A stretch of DNA of 52,224 nucleotides from Pseudomonas sp. Its GTDB lineage: Bacteria > Pseudomonadota > Gammaproteobacteria > Pseudomonadales > Pseudomonadaceae. Positions 35,810 through 44,263 of this stretch are shown in pieces. A program made the translations under genes and the position numbers. Within the stretch, counting starts at the first letter, position 1. The number at the start of each line of letters is the position of its first letter. The notes beneath the pieces are model-generated. The model had not been told where the DNA came from, made no database searches, and saw only the letters and a program-made list of their open reading frames with translations. The stretch is from assembly GCF_030696055.1 (NCBI RefSeq), contig NZ_JAUYNP010000090.1, positions 1 to 52,224 on the forward strand, given 5' to 3'.

Positions 35810-36961
35810 TCAGGATGCCGGTTGCAAACAGTAATAACTAATCAACTCGCGCAGTAGCTGCACGGTCGGCTGCAGGCGCGCCATTTCCAGGTATTCGCCC
35901 GGCTGGTGGGCGCAGTCGATATCGCCGGGGCCGAGTACCAGGGTTTCACAACCGAGCTGCTGAAGATAAGGCGCTTCGGTGCCAAATGCCACCGCGCCAG
36001 CGCTGTGCCCGGTCAGGCGCTCGGCCAGGCGCACCAGTTCGGCGTCGGCGCTTTGCTCGAAGGGCGGCACGCTGGGGAACAGCGGGGCGAAATCGATCTG
36101 CACCTGATGCTGTGCGGCCAGGGGTTGCAGCTTCTGGCGGATCGCCGCGCGCAGCATCTCCGGCTGCATGCCCGGCAGCGGGCGCAGGTCGAACTCCAGC
36201 GAGCATTGGCCGCAGATACGGTTGGGGTTGTCGCCGCCATGGATGCAGCCGAAGTTCAGGGTCGGCTGCGGCACGCCGAACTGCGGGTTGTTGAACTCGC
36301 GCTGCCACTGCGCACGCAGGCCGCGCAGCTCAGCCATCACATCCTGCATGGCCTCCAGGGCGCTATGACCGAGGCTGGGGTCGGAGGAGTGGCCGCTGCG
36401 ACCGAGGATATCGATGCGTTCCATCATCACCCCCTTGTGCAGGCGAATCGGCTTGAGGCCGGTCGGTTCGCCTATCACCGCGGCGCGGCCCAGTGGCCGG
36501 CCGGCGGCGGCCAGGGCTCGGGCGCCGGCCATCGAGCTTTCTTCATCGCAGGTGGCGAGGATCAGCAGCGGCTGCTGGAAGCGCTGTGCCAGCAGGGGTT
36601 GCACCGCCTCGATGATCAGGGCGAAGAAGCCCTTCATGTCGCAGCTGCCCAGGCCCACCCAGCGACCGTCGACCTCGGTGAGCTGGAGCGGGTCGGTCTG
36701 CCACAGCGCCGCATCGAAGGGCACGGTGTCGCTGTGCCCGGCCAGCACCAGGCCGCCCGGGCCGCTGCCGTAGCTGGCGAGCAGATTAAATTTGCCAGGG
36801 GTGATTTCCTGCATCTCGCAGGCAAAGCCGAGGTCGCCGAGCCAGCCGGCCAGCAACTCGATCACCGCACGGTTGGACTGATCCCAATGGGCTTGGGTGC
36901 AACTCACCGAAGGCGTGGCGATCAGCGCGGCGAATTGGTCTTTAAGGGAAGGCAGGGGCAT
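35810..36961 (-). CDS. argE: Acetylornithine deacetylase
   Basis: The product is 383 residues of the M20 metallopeptidase family. The first metal motif LAGHSDTVPFD near 76-86 supplies His and Asp, the catalytic Glu pair is in ATCDEESSMAG near 133-143, and IGEPTGLKPI near 160 and HSSDPSLGHSALEAM near 180 are typical of ArgE. It removes the acetyl group of N-acetylornithine. Pseudomonads mainly recycle the acetyl group with ArgJ, so ArgE may be auxiliary or act on related substrates. Cotranscribed with argA. Confidence 0.92.
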   Translation of the reverse strand: MPLPSLKDQFAALIATPSVSCTQAHWDQSNRAVIELLAGWLGDLGFACEMQEITPGKFNLLASYGSGPGGLVLAGHSDTVPFDAALWQTDPLQLTEVDGRWVGLGSCDMKGFFALIIEAVQPLLAQRFQQPLLILATCDEESSMAGARALAAAGRPLGRAAVIGEPTGLKPIRLHKGVMMERIDILGRSGHSSDPSLGHSALEAMQDVMAELRGLRAQWQREFNNPQFGVPQPTLNFGCIHGGDNPNRICGQCSLEFDLRPLPGMQPEMLRAAIRQKLQPLAAQHQVQIDFAPLFPSVPPFEQSADAELVRLAERLTGHSAGAVAFGTEAPYLQQLGCETLVLGPGDIDCAHQPGEYLEMARLQPTVQLLRELISYYCLQPAS

Positions 36962-37033
36962 CGGCGGTCTCCGCAGGCAGTCTCGCCATCATAGTGGCAA
37001 GGCTGCCGCGGATAAAACCGCCGTGGGGCTAAC

Positions 37034-38299
37034 TCAGAGGAAGATGCCGCGCAGGATAAAGAAGAACAAAATCGACAGGCCCGCACCCGCGGGTAGGGTG
37101 ATGATCCAGGACATAAAGATCGAGCCGATCACGCCTAGGTTCAGTGCGCCGATACCACGGGCGATACCGATGCCCAGCACCGCGCCGACCAGGGTGTGGG
37201 TGGTGGAAACCGGCAGGCCGATGGCCGAGGCGCCCACTACCGTGGTGGCGGTGGCCAGTTCGGCGGCGAAACCGCGGCTCGGGGTCAGTTCGGTGATTTC
37301 CCGGCCTATGGTGGCGATCACCTTGTAGCCATAGGTGGCCAGGCCGATCACGATACCCACGGCGCCGAGCAGCAGCACCCAGCCTGGAACTGCAGACTTG
37401 GCGCCTATGGTCAGATCGCCGCCCGACTGGATCACCCCGACAATGGCCGCCAGAGGACCCACCGCGTTGGCCACGTCGTTGGCACCGTGGGCGAAGGCCA
37501 TGGAGCAGGCGGTAAAGACCATCAGTACGGCGAAGACTTTCTCCACGCTGGCGTAGTGGAAGTCCTTGTCCGCTTCTTCGTCGACCTTGATCCGGCTAAG
37601 CAGGGCGATGCCCAGCAGCATCACCAGCGCGCCGACACCGGCGGCCAGCAGCAGGCTCTGGTTGCTGTTGAGTTCCAGGCCGATATGCTTGAGGCCCTTG
37701 GTCAGGGTCATGATCGCCACCATAAAACCGGTGGCGAACATATACAGCGGCACGAAGCGCTTGGCATTGAGGAAGGGGTTGTCGGTATTGATGATCAGCT
37801 TCTGCACGCTCATAAACAGGCCGAAGGCGACCAGGCCCGAGAGCACAGGAGTCACCACCCAGCTGGCCACGATCGGGCCGACGGCCGACCACTGCACCGC
37901 GTCAACGGACACGCCGACTGCGGCGAAGCCAATTACCGCGCCAACGATGGAGTGGGTGGTGGATACCGGCCAGCCGCGGCTGGTGGCGATCAGTAGCCAG
38001 GTGCCGGCTGCCAGCAGCGCCGACATCATGCCCAGCACCATCAGGTCGGGGGTGATCACCGAGGCGTCGACTATGCCGTTCTTGATGGTTTCGGTGACTT
38101 CACCGCCGGCCAGGTAGGCGCCGCAGAATTCGAAGACCATGGCGATACAGATCGCCTGTTTGATGGTCAGGGCTTTCGAGCCCACCGAAGTGCCCATGGC
38201 GTTGGCCACGTCGTTGGCGCCCACGCCCCAGGCCATGAAAAAGCCGAAGAGGCAGGCAAGCAGCAGCAATACGAGGCCGTAGTCCGCAATCAGAGACAT
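37034..38299 (-). CDS. PiT-type inorganic phosphate transporter
   Basis: The product is 421 residues with about ten membrane segments and the two inverted PiT signatures, GANDVANAMGTSVGSKAL near 27-44 and GANDVANAVGPLAAIVG near 271-287, each ending with a paired VSTTHSIVGAVIG or VSTTHTLVGAVLG near 111 and 358. It imports phosphate (or metal phosphate) with protons. The upstream DUF47 gene on the same strand is its usual partner, and only 39 bp separate them. Confidence 0.94.
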   Translation of the reverse strand: MSLIADYGLVLLLLACLFGFFMAWGVGANDVANAMGTSVGSKALTIKQAICIAMVFEFCGAYLAGGEVTETIKNGIVDASVITPDLMVLGMMSALLAAGTWLLIATSRGWPVSTTHSIVGAVIGFAAVGVSVDAVQWSAVGPIVASWVVTPVLSGLVAFGLFMSVQKLIINTDNPFLNAKRFVPLYMFATGFMVAIMTLTKGLKHIGLELNSNQSLLLAAGVGALVMLLGIALLSRIKVDEEADKDFHYASVEKVFAVLMVFTACSMAFAHGANDVANAVGPLAAIVGVIQSGGDLTIGAKSAVPGWVLLLGAVGIVIGLATYGYKVIATIGREITELTPSRGFAAELATATTVVGASAIGLPVSTTHTLVGAVLGIGIARGIGALNLGVIGSIFMSWIITLPAGAGLSILFFFILRGIFL

Positions 38300-38338
38300 A
38301 AATAATTAATCCGTAGATTCCAGAAAGGACACTGGCGC

Positions 38339-39016
38339 CTAGCGCGCCAGCAGTTGTTCCAGTCGGTTGCCGACTCGTTCGGCACGGTCGGCGACATCGC
38401 CGATCCACTCGATGATCTGATAGAGAAACATCACATCGACTGGAGGAAGGTCCTTTTCCAGTTTGAACAGCGCACGACGTACTTCGATTTGCAGCTTGTC
38501 GGTGTCGCGTTCGATCTGCTCCAGCTCCATGACCATGGATTCGACCAGCGCCGCTTCGCGGCCACCGAAGCCGGTTTCCAGCAGTTCATCCAGCTCGTTC
38601 ATGGCTTTCAGCGCCTGGGCGCTGGCATCCACGGTGCGCTGCACAAAGGTGCGTATCAGCGGCTGCAGGCTCTGCGGAATGGCCATTTCGCGGCCTAGCA
38701 TCAGGCCGGCGATGTCCTTGGCGCGGTTGGCGACTTTGTCCTGTACACTCAGCAGCTCGAGCAGATCCGAGCGCGGTACGGGCAGAAACAGGCTCTTGGG
38801 CAGGTGCAGACGCACGCTCTTCTTGAGCTTGTCGGCCTCCTGTTCCAGGCTGGCCATTTCCTGCTGGACTTGTTCCACCTTGACCCAATCCTCAGCCATC
38901 ACGGCCTCGAAAAAGGGCACCAGATTCGCCGCGCACTCGTGGGCTTTGGCGAAGTGTTTCTGCATCGGCCCGATGGGTGAGCGGCCAAACAGACTGGCAA
39001 ATGGATTGACTGGCAT
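38339..39016 (-). CDS. DUF47 (TIGR00153, PhoU-like) protein
   Basis: The product is 225 residues from ATG 39016 (MPVNPFASLFGRSPIGPMQKH), the usual start of this family; the in-frame extension to 39151 runs into the next gene's promoter and is unlikely. It is an all-helical PhoU-like bundle with acidic metal-binding patches such as EMASLEQEADKLKKSVR near 54-70 and ELEQIERDTDKLQIEVRR near 172-189. Members are regulators or chaperones of PiT transporters, and the gene directly precedes one. Confidence 0.9.
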   Translation of the reverse strand: MPVNPFASLFGRSPIGPMQKHFAKAHECAANLVPFFEAVMAEDWVKVEQVQQEMASLEQEADKLKKSVRLHLPKSLFLPVPRSDLLELLSVQDKVANRAKDIAGLMLGREMAIPQSLQPLIRTFVQRTVDASAQALKAMNELDELLETGFGGREAALVESMVMELEQIERDTDKLQIEVRRALFKLEKDLPPVDVMFLYQIIEWIGDVADRAERVGNRLEQLLAR

Positions 39017-39128
39017 AGGGTGAGCCCCGGCGTTAAGAAGGCGGCAAGTATACGGATCAGTCCACAGGCTCGCCAGCGCAGGTAATCGGACTGTCACATT
39101 TTCATAGTAGGCGTTGAACCCCACCATC

Positions 39129-40493
39129 ATGAACAAAGAAACCGAAATCAAATTGCGGGTCAGTCGCGAAACCCTTGAGGCCCTGCGCGATCATCCGTTG
39201 CTGAAGAAGCGCAACAAGACTGGCTGGCAGCGGCACGAGCTGTTCAACCAGTACTTCGATACCCCCGAGCGCGATCTGGCCGAGGCCAAGGTCGCCCTGC
39301 GCGTGCGCCGTGACGGTGAGCAATTTATCCAGACCCTGAAGACCCGCGGCCACAGCGTCGCCGGGCTGTCCGAGCGCAACGAGTGGGACTGGCCCCTGGC
39401 CAAGGCCAAGCTGGACATCAAGAAGCTCTCTGCCGAGTGCTGGCCGGCCAGCCTGGCCGAGCTGGACAAGAAGCAGCTGGCGCCGATCTTCAGTACCGAC
39501 TTCGTCCGCGAGAAGGCCGATATCGCCTGGGGTCGCGGCAAGGCCCGCGTGGTGATCGAAGCCGCACTGGACCTGGGCAAGGTCGTCGCTGGTGAAGGCG
39601 AAGAGGAAATCTGCGAGCTGGAGCTGGAACTGCGTGAAGGCGACCCGGCCGCGCTGCTGGAGCTGGCCGCCGAGTTGGCCGCCGACCTGGCGCTGATGCC
39701 CTGCGATATCAGCAAGGCCGAGCGTGGTTACCGCCTGTTCGACGCCGGCAGCTACAACCTAAGCCTGCCAGTGCCACAGCTGAATGCCGAAATGGCGCTG
39801 GACGACGCCTTCGCCGCCCTGGCCTGGCATCTGCTCGGCAGCAGCCAGCGCCTGGCCGAGCAATACCGCTTCAACGGTCACTGGCGCTTGCTCGGCGAGT
39901 GGCTGGAGCAGCTGGTGGGGCTGCGCGCCCTGCTCGGCAGCCTCGGTCAGGCCGCGCCGCGGGCCAGCAGCCATGAGTTGCGCCAGTTGCTCGACGCGCT
40001 GTTGCAGGACTGGCGTCCACGGCTGCAGGCCGGTCAGCTGGACGATAGCGCGCGGCAGAATGCCCTCGCGCAGTTCGCCGCCGAACTGCAAGGCACGCGC
40101 TGGGGGCTGTTCTCCCTGAATACCTCGCGCTGGTTGCTGGCACGCAGCTGGACGGTCGAGCGCAACAACCGCGGCAACCGCCAAGGCGCCGCGCCCCTGG
40201 GCAACTGGTTGCCGACGCTGATCGCCGAGGAGGGTGCGGCCCTGCAATTGCGGCGTTATCAGCAGCAGCCGGAAGACCTGGCCGAACAGCTGCCGCGCAT
40301 CGAGCGGCTGCTGGTCTGGCTGCACCTGGCGCGCACTGTGTTGGAAGTGGCGGAAGTCGACCGCCTGTACGGTGAGCTGAACAAGCTCGGCGAGCTGGCC
40401 CATCAGGCCATCGACCCTGAGGTGCTGCAGGCGCGTCAGGCCCAGGTGCTCAAACTGGGTTCCCTGAAGACCTGGCGCCAGCTGGTCAAATAA
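39129..40493 (+). CDS. CYTH-CHAD protein, inorganic triphosphatase-like
   Basis: The product is 454 residues from ATG 39129 (a TTG at 39114 is in frame but unneeded). The CYTH tunnel fold starts with the ExExK motif at residues 4-8 (ETEIK) and continues with VALRVRRDGEQFIQTLKTRG, EISKLE-type strand EEICELELELREGD near 159-172. The C-terminal CHAD helical domain (about 215-450) is His/Arg/Lys-rich and binds polyphosphate. Such proteins hydrolyse triphosphate and associate with polyphosphate granules. Its place next to phosphate transport genes fits. Confidence 0.9.
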   Translation: MNKETEIKLRVSRETLEALRDHPLLKKRNKTGWQRHELFNQYFDTPERDLAEAKVALRVRRDGEQFIQTLKTRGHSVAGLSERNEWDWPLAKAKLDIKKLSAECWPASLAELDKKQLAPIFSTDFVREKADIAWGRGKARVVIEAALDLGKVVAGEGEEEICELELELREGDPAALLELAAELAADLALMPCDISKAERGYRLFDAGSYNLSLPVPQLNAEMALDDAFAALAWHLLGSSQRLAEQYRFNGHWRLLGEWLEQLVGLRALLGSLGQAAPRASSHELRQLLDALLQDWRPRLQAGQLDDSARQNALAQFAAELQGTRWGLFSLNTSRWLLARSWTVERNNRGNRQGAAPLGNWLPTLIAEEGAALQLRRYQQQPEDLAEQLPRIERLLVWLHLARTVLEVAEVDRLYGELNKLGELAHQAIDPEVLQARQAQVLKLGSLKTWRQLVK

Positions 40494-40505
40494 CGCCCGC
40501 CTAAG

Positions 40506-40526
40506 CTGGCGGCGCCCTGCCGCCAG
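40506..40526. terminator. Hairpin between convergent CYTH-CHAD and binding-protein genes
   Basis: CTGGCGGC (40506-40513) pairs with GCCGCCAG (40519-40526) around GCCCT; TT follows. A short terminator for the plus-strand gene, probably also used from the other side. Confidence 0.55.
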
Positions 40527-40545
40527 TTCCCCTTAGCCACCGTCC

Positions 40546-41640
40546 TTAGCCGCCGTTGCGAAAGCGCGTCCATACCGCATCCAGGGTCGCCTCATGCTTC
40601 TCCGGCAAGGTGTCCAGGGCATGCAGGCGGCGCTTGGTGTCGCGATCCGGGTAGAGGCCCGGCTGATTGCGCAGGCCTTCATCGAGGAACACCTTGGAGT
40701 CGCTGTTGCCGTTGGGGAACAGCGTCTCGCTGGTGATCAGGGCGGCCACCTTGGGCTGCATCAGGTAGTCGATAAAGCGGTGGGCCAGATCGGCGCGTCG
40801 GGCGCTCTTGGGAATTACCAGGCTGTCGATAAACAGCGTCGAACCTTCATCGGGCACCACGAAGCGCACCGGCTGCCCGGCATCGGCGGCCGCCAGCGCG
40901 TCGCCGACCCAGGCCATGGCCACGCACAGCTTGCCTTGGCCGAGGTCCTCGATATAGCGCTGGCTGTCGATATAGCGCAGGTTGGGGCGTAGCCCGTCCA
41001 GCACCTTGCTGGCGCGTTGGATGCGGCTCGTGCCGCTACGCGCCAGGCTGTGGCCCTGGTAGTTGAGCAGCAGCGCGAGGGTTTCCTCGGGGGCATCCAG
41101 CACGCTCATCCCGCAACTGGCCAGGCGCGCGCTTTGCTCGGCATCGAACAGCAGACTCCAGCTATTGGGCAGCGGCCCGCCGAAGGCGGCTTCGGCTTGC
41201 GGCACGTTGATCGCCAGGCCGACCGCGCCCCACAGATAGGGCACGGCGTGGCGGTTGCCCTGATCCAGGGCCGCCAGGGTGCTGAGCAGCTGTTTGTCGA
41301 GATGCTGGCGGTTGGGCAGCAGGCTGAAATCCAGGGGTTGGATGCTGCCGCTCTTGATCAGGGCGGGCAGGTCGTTGTGCGACGGCACGGCGATGTCGAT
41401 GGCTTCGTCGCCGTGGAGGAGGGTCTTCAGCTCGTCGCTGGTGCTGAAGGTGCGGTATTCGACGCGGATGCCGGTCTCGGCCTCGAAGTCCTTGAGCACC
41501 TGGGGGGCGATATAGTCGTTCCAGTTATAGACGCGGATGACCTCGTCCGTTTTCTCGACCTTGGGGCCGGTTTCAATCGTGTCGGCGCTGGCCAGCAAAG
41601 GTGTCAGTGCGAACAATAGTGATGCAAACAAGCGAGGCAT
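40546..41640 (-). CDS. Polyamine-type ABC substrate-binding protein (PotF-like)
   Basis: The product is 364 residues with a signal peptide (LFASLLFALTPLLASA). The mature start IRVYNWNDYIAPQVLKDFEAETGIRVEY is the PotD/PotF hallmark, followed by DIAVPSHNDLPALIKSG, YLWGAVGLAINV and the closing LDAVWTRFR. It is an orphan binding protein at the edge of the spu region (as PA0295 is in PAO1, from memory). Compared with SpuD and SpuE it differs in binding-site segments (FSTSDELKTL rather than [10 protein letters not shown]), so its ligand may be different. It could deliver to the SpuFGH permease or act as a sensor partner. Confidence 0.87.
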   Translation of the reverse strand: MPRLFASLLFALTPLLASADTIETGPKVEKTDEVIRVYNWNDYIAPQVLKDFEAETGIRVEYRTFSTSDELKTLLHGDEAIDIAVPSHNDLPALIKSGSIQPLDFSLLPNRQHLDKQLLSTLAALDQGNRHAVPYLWGAVGLAINVPQAEAAFGGPLPNSWSLLFDAEQSARLASCGMSVLDAPEETLALLLNYQGHSLARSGTSRIQRASKVLDGLRPNLRYIDSQRYIEDLGQGKLCVAMAWVGDALAAADAGQPVRFVVPDEGSTLFIDSLVIPKSARRADLAHRFIDYLMQPKVAALITSETLFPNGNSDSKVFLDEGLRNQPGLYPDRDTKRRLHALDTLPEKHEATLDAVWTRFRNGG

Positions 41641-41780
41641 GGGTGACTCCCGGCGTTGGTTGATTTCTTGTCACGTGACGCGGTTTTGCGTTGTCGCCAG
41701 CGAATTCGGCACAGCAGTATCCCGGCGCAAGCAAAAGGTGCGACTCAGGGCAGGGGTCGTGCGCGAGGTGCCGGATAAAA

Positions 41781-41805
41781 CGACGCCGGCACATGGCCGG
41801 CGTCG
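41781..41805 (-). terminator. Intrinsic terminator of spuI
   Basis: CGACGCCGGC (41781-41790) and GCCGGCGTCG (41796-41805) form a 10-bp stem with a 5-base loop. On the minus strand it is followed by TTTT (complement of 41777-41780), so it ends the spuI transcript and insulates the binding-protein gene downstream. The rest of the gap to 41641 holds nothing else recognisable. Confidence 0.85.
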
Positions 41806-41814
41806 GGGGTTGCG

Positions 41815-43191
41815 TCAAACGGTATGCAGGTACCAGTTGTACTCGAGGTCGGAGATTGAATTCTCGAACTCGGCCAGCTCGCTTTCCTTACAGGCAACGA
41901 AGATATCGATGTACTTCGGATCGATATAACGGGCCAGTACTTCGCTGTCGTCCAACTCGCGCAAGGCGTCACGCAGGTTGTTCGGCAGGCTCTGCTCGTT
42001 CTGCTCGTAGGAGTTGCCCTCCACCGGTGCGGTCGGCTCGATCTTGTTGGTCAGGCCGTGGTGCACACCCGCCAGCACTGCCGAGAGCAGCAGGTAGGGG
42101 TTGGCGTCGGCGCCGGCGACGCGGTGTTCGATGCGCACGGCATCGGCGGTGTCATTCGGCACGCGCAGCGCTACGGTGCGGTTGTCGATGCCCCAGCACG
42201 GCGAGTTCGGCACATAGAACTGCGCGCCGAAACGGCGGTAGGAGTTGACGTTCGGGCAGAGGAAGGCCATCGACGCCGGCATGGTTTCCAGCACGCCACC
42301 AATGGCGTGGCGCAGCGCGTCGTTCTGTACCGGGTCGTCGCAGGCGAAGATGTTGTTGCCCTGCTTGTCGAGGATCGAGATGTGCACGTGCAAACCGTTA
42401 CCCGCTTGGTTCGGGTAGGGTTTGGCCATAAAGGTGGTGTCCATCTCATGGTCGTAGGCGATGTTCTTCACCAGGCGCTTGAGCAGCAAGGCATAGTCGC
42501 AAGCCTTGATCGGGTCGGCGACGTGGTGCAGGTTGACCTCGAACTGCGCCGGGGCGCTTTCCTTGACGATGGCGTCGGCCGGGATGCCCTGCTCCTTGGC
42601 GCCTTCCAGTATGTCCTGCAGGCACTCGGCATATTCGTCGAGGTCGTCGATCAGGTACACCTGGGTCGACATCGGACGCTTGCCCGACAGCGGCGACAGC
42701 GGCGGTTGCGGGCGGCCATTCACGTTGGCCTGGTCGATCAGGTAGAACTCCAGCTCGAAAGCGGCGCAAATAGTCAGGCCCAGCTCGTCGAACTTCGCCA
42801 CGACCTGGCGCAGCACTTCCCGCGGGTCGGCGAAGAAGGGCTCGCCTTCCATTTCGTGCATGGTCATCAGCAGTTGCGCGGTCGGGCGCTTCTGCCAGGG
42901 TTCATTGCTCAGGGTGTTGGGGATGGGGAAGCAGATCCGGTCGGAATCGCCGATATCCAGACCCAGGCCGGTGCTTTCCACCGTCGCACCGTTGATATCC
43001 AGGGCGAATAGAGAAGCCGGCAGATTGATGCCGCGCTCGTAAACCTTGTGGAGGCTTGCGCGCTCGATACGCTTGCCGCGCACCACGCCATTCATATCTG
43101 CAATAAGAAGGTCGACGAACAGGACCTCAGGATGTTCCTTAAGGAACGCGTTCGCTTCGTTAAGCTGAACGGCACGCGGGGGTACCGACAT
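41815..43191 (-). CDS. spuI: Gamma-glutamylpolyamine synthetase (glutamine synthetase family)
   Basis: The product is 458 residues. Motifs are FVDLLIADMNGVVRGKRIE near 25-43, the metal-binding FELEFYLID near 144-152, KESAPAQFEVNLHH near 211-224, GNGLHVHISIL near 264-274, NSYRRFGAQF near 318 and HRVAGADANPYLL near 358. It is the SpuI branch of PuuA-like ligases that glutamylate putrescine and other amines. It is divergent from spuA over a 276-bp region containing two inverted repeats, and is followed by a good terminator, so it is probably monocistronic. Its minus-strand leader has a TTGACA-like element near 43272-43267. Confidence 0.92.
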   Translation of the reverse strand: MSVPPRAVQLNEANAFLKEHPEVLFVDLLIADMNGVVRGKRIERASLHKVYERGINLPASLFALDINGATVESTGLGLDIGDSDRICFPIPNTLSNEPWQKRPTAQLLMTMHEMEGEPFFADPREVLRQVVAKFDELGLTICAAFELEFYLIDQANVNGRPQPPLSPLSGKRPMSTQVYLIDDLDEYAECLQDILEGAKEQGIPADAIVKESAPAQFEVNLHHVADPIKACDYALLLKRLVKNIAYDHEMDTTFMAKPYPNQAGNGLHVHISILDKQGNNIFACDDPVQNDALRHAIGGVLETMPASMAFLCPNVNSYRRFGAQFYVPNSPCWGIDNRTVALRVPNDTADAVRIEHRVAGADANPYLLLSAVLAGVHHGLTNKIEPTAPVEGNSYEQNEQSLPNNLRDALRELDDSEVLARYIDPKYIDIFVACKESELAEFENSISDLEYNWYLHTV

Positions 43192-43286
43192 GATGCAACA
43201 CCTTTTTTGTTAAAAATATCAATCATGCAACTGCACAGGTATGAGTCAATCTTAAACACCCGGTGCTGTCAAGAGAACGACATATT

Positions 43287-43321
43287 GCCCTAAAAGGGGG
43301 GCTCTTGGCCAATTTTAGGGC
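43287..43321. promoter_or_regulatory. 9-bp inverted repeat GCCCTAAAA/TTTTAGGGC in the spuI-spuA region
   Basis: GCCCTAAAA (43287-43295) and TTTTAGGGC (43313-43321) are perfect inverted copies with 17 bases between, about 1.5 helix turns of spacer. They lie about 100 bp upstream of spuI and 150 bp upstream of spuA. This looks like a regulator dimer site or an upstream activator site; the protein is unknown. Confidence 0.4.
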
Positions 43322-43379
43322 GTTACGGGGCGGCATAAGGCTACCGAACCCCTTGGCTGTCGGGCTGCTCAGTGGGGTG

Positions 43380-43420
43380 TGTTCAATTTTTTACATGACT
43401 ATTGTGAAAAAAAATGAACA
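43380..43420. promoter_or_regulatory. Inverted A-tract/TGAACA repeat upstream of spuA, candidate PuuR/PauR-type operator
   Basis: The left arm TGTTCAATTTTTTAC (43380-43394) and right arm GTGAAAAAAAATGAACA (43404-43420) are inverted versions of one half-site. The right arm matches 12 of 15 positions of the E. coli PuuR box as I remember it, and PauR is the pseudomonad PuuR homologue. It ends 47 bp before the spuA start and would overlap a weak TTGTGA-17-TAAGCT promoter. Confidence 0.5.
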
Positions 43421-43467
43421 AGGCTAAGCTCGGCTCAAACCCATAACAGCAATAAAACGGGTGTCTC

Positions 43468-44220
43468 ATGTCGCGCCAGCCGATAATCGGCGTTAGTGCC
43501 TGCACCAAGCAGATCGGGCACAACATCTACCACACCGCCGGTGACAAGTACCTGCAAGCCATAGTGCATGTCGCGGGTGGTATGCCGTTGATCGTTCCCG
43601 CGCTGGGTGCTCAGGTCGATCAGGCCTACCTGCTGCAGCAGCTCGATGGGCTGGTCTTCACCGGCTCGCCGTCGAATGTCGAACCCCATCATTATAGTGG
43701 CGTCGCCAGCGAGCCGGGCACCGCCCATGATGCCGCGCGTGACAGCACGACCCTACCTCTTATTAAAGCAGCTATTGCCAGTGGCGTGCCGGTACTCGGC
43801 ATCTGCCGCGGTTTTCAGGAAATGAATGTGGCCTTCGGCGGCACCCTGCACCAGCAGGTGCATGCGCTCGAGGGTTATATGGATCACCGCGAGCCCGAAG
43901 GCACCCCCGCGCAGCAACAATATGGCCTGCGTCACGCGCTGCATGTGCAGCCGGGCGGGCTGCTCGCCGGCATCGGCTTGCCGGACGAGATTCAAGTCAA
44001 TTCTATTCATGGCCAGGGCGTTGAGCGTCTGGCGCCGGGCCTTCGAGTTGAAGCACTGGCGCCTGACGGGTTGATCGAAGCCTTCTCCGTCGAAGGTGTG
44101 CCAAGCTTCGCGCTGGGGGTGCAATGGCATCCCGAGTGGCAGGTAAGATCCAACCCGAATTATCTCGCCATCTTCCAGGCCTTTGGTGAGGCTTGCAGGA
44201 AGAGGGCGGGGCAACGCTGA
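43468..44220 (+). CDS. spuA: Gamma-glutamyl-GABA hydrolase (class I glutamine amidotransferase-like)
   Basis: The product is 250 residues of the PuuD family. The catalytic Cys113 is in VLGICRGFQEMNV and the His221/Glu223 pair in GVQWHPEW, the class I amidotransferase triad. LVFTGSPSNVEPHHY near 69-83 is typical of PuuD. It releases GABA and glutamate from gamma-glutamylated intermediates, the last step of the glutamylation route. First gene of the spuABCDEFGH operon; the PauR-like repeat lies just upstream. Confidence 0.93.
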   Translation: MSRQPIIGVSACTKQIGHNIYHTAGDKYLQAIVHVAGGMPLIVPALGAQVDQAYLLQQLDGLVFTGSPSNVEPHHYSGVASEPGTAHDAARDSTTLPLIKAAIASGVPVLGICRGFQEMNVAFGGTLHQQVHALEGYMDHREPEGTPAQQQYGLRHALHVQPGGLLAGIGLPDEIQVNSIHGQGVERLAPGLRVEALAPDGLIEAFSVEGVPSFALGVQWHPEWQVRSNPNYLAIFQAFGEACRKRAGQR

Positions 44221-44263
44221 GCCGTCTATATATAAGGCGGCTTCTACCAACCCTGAGGTCTCT

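Noticed and set aside
35810-36961. Possibility that argE is a succinyl-diaminopimelate desuccinylase (dapE)
   Set aside because: Motif order and the argA neighbour favour ArgE, and no lysine-pathway gene is near.
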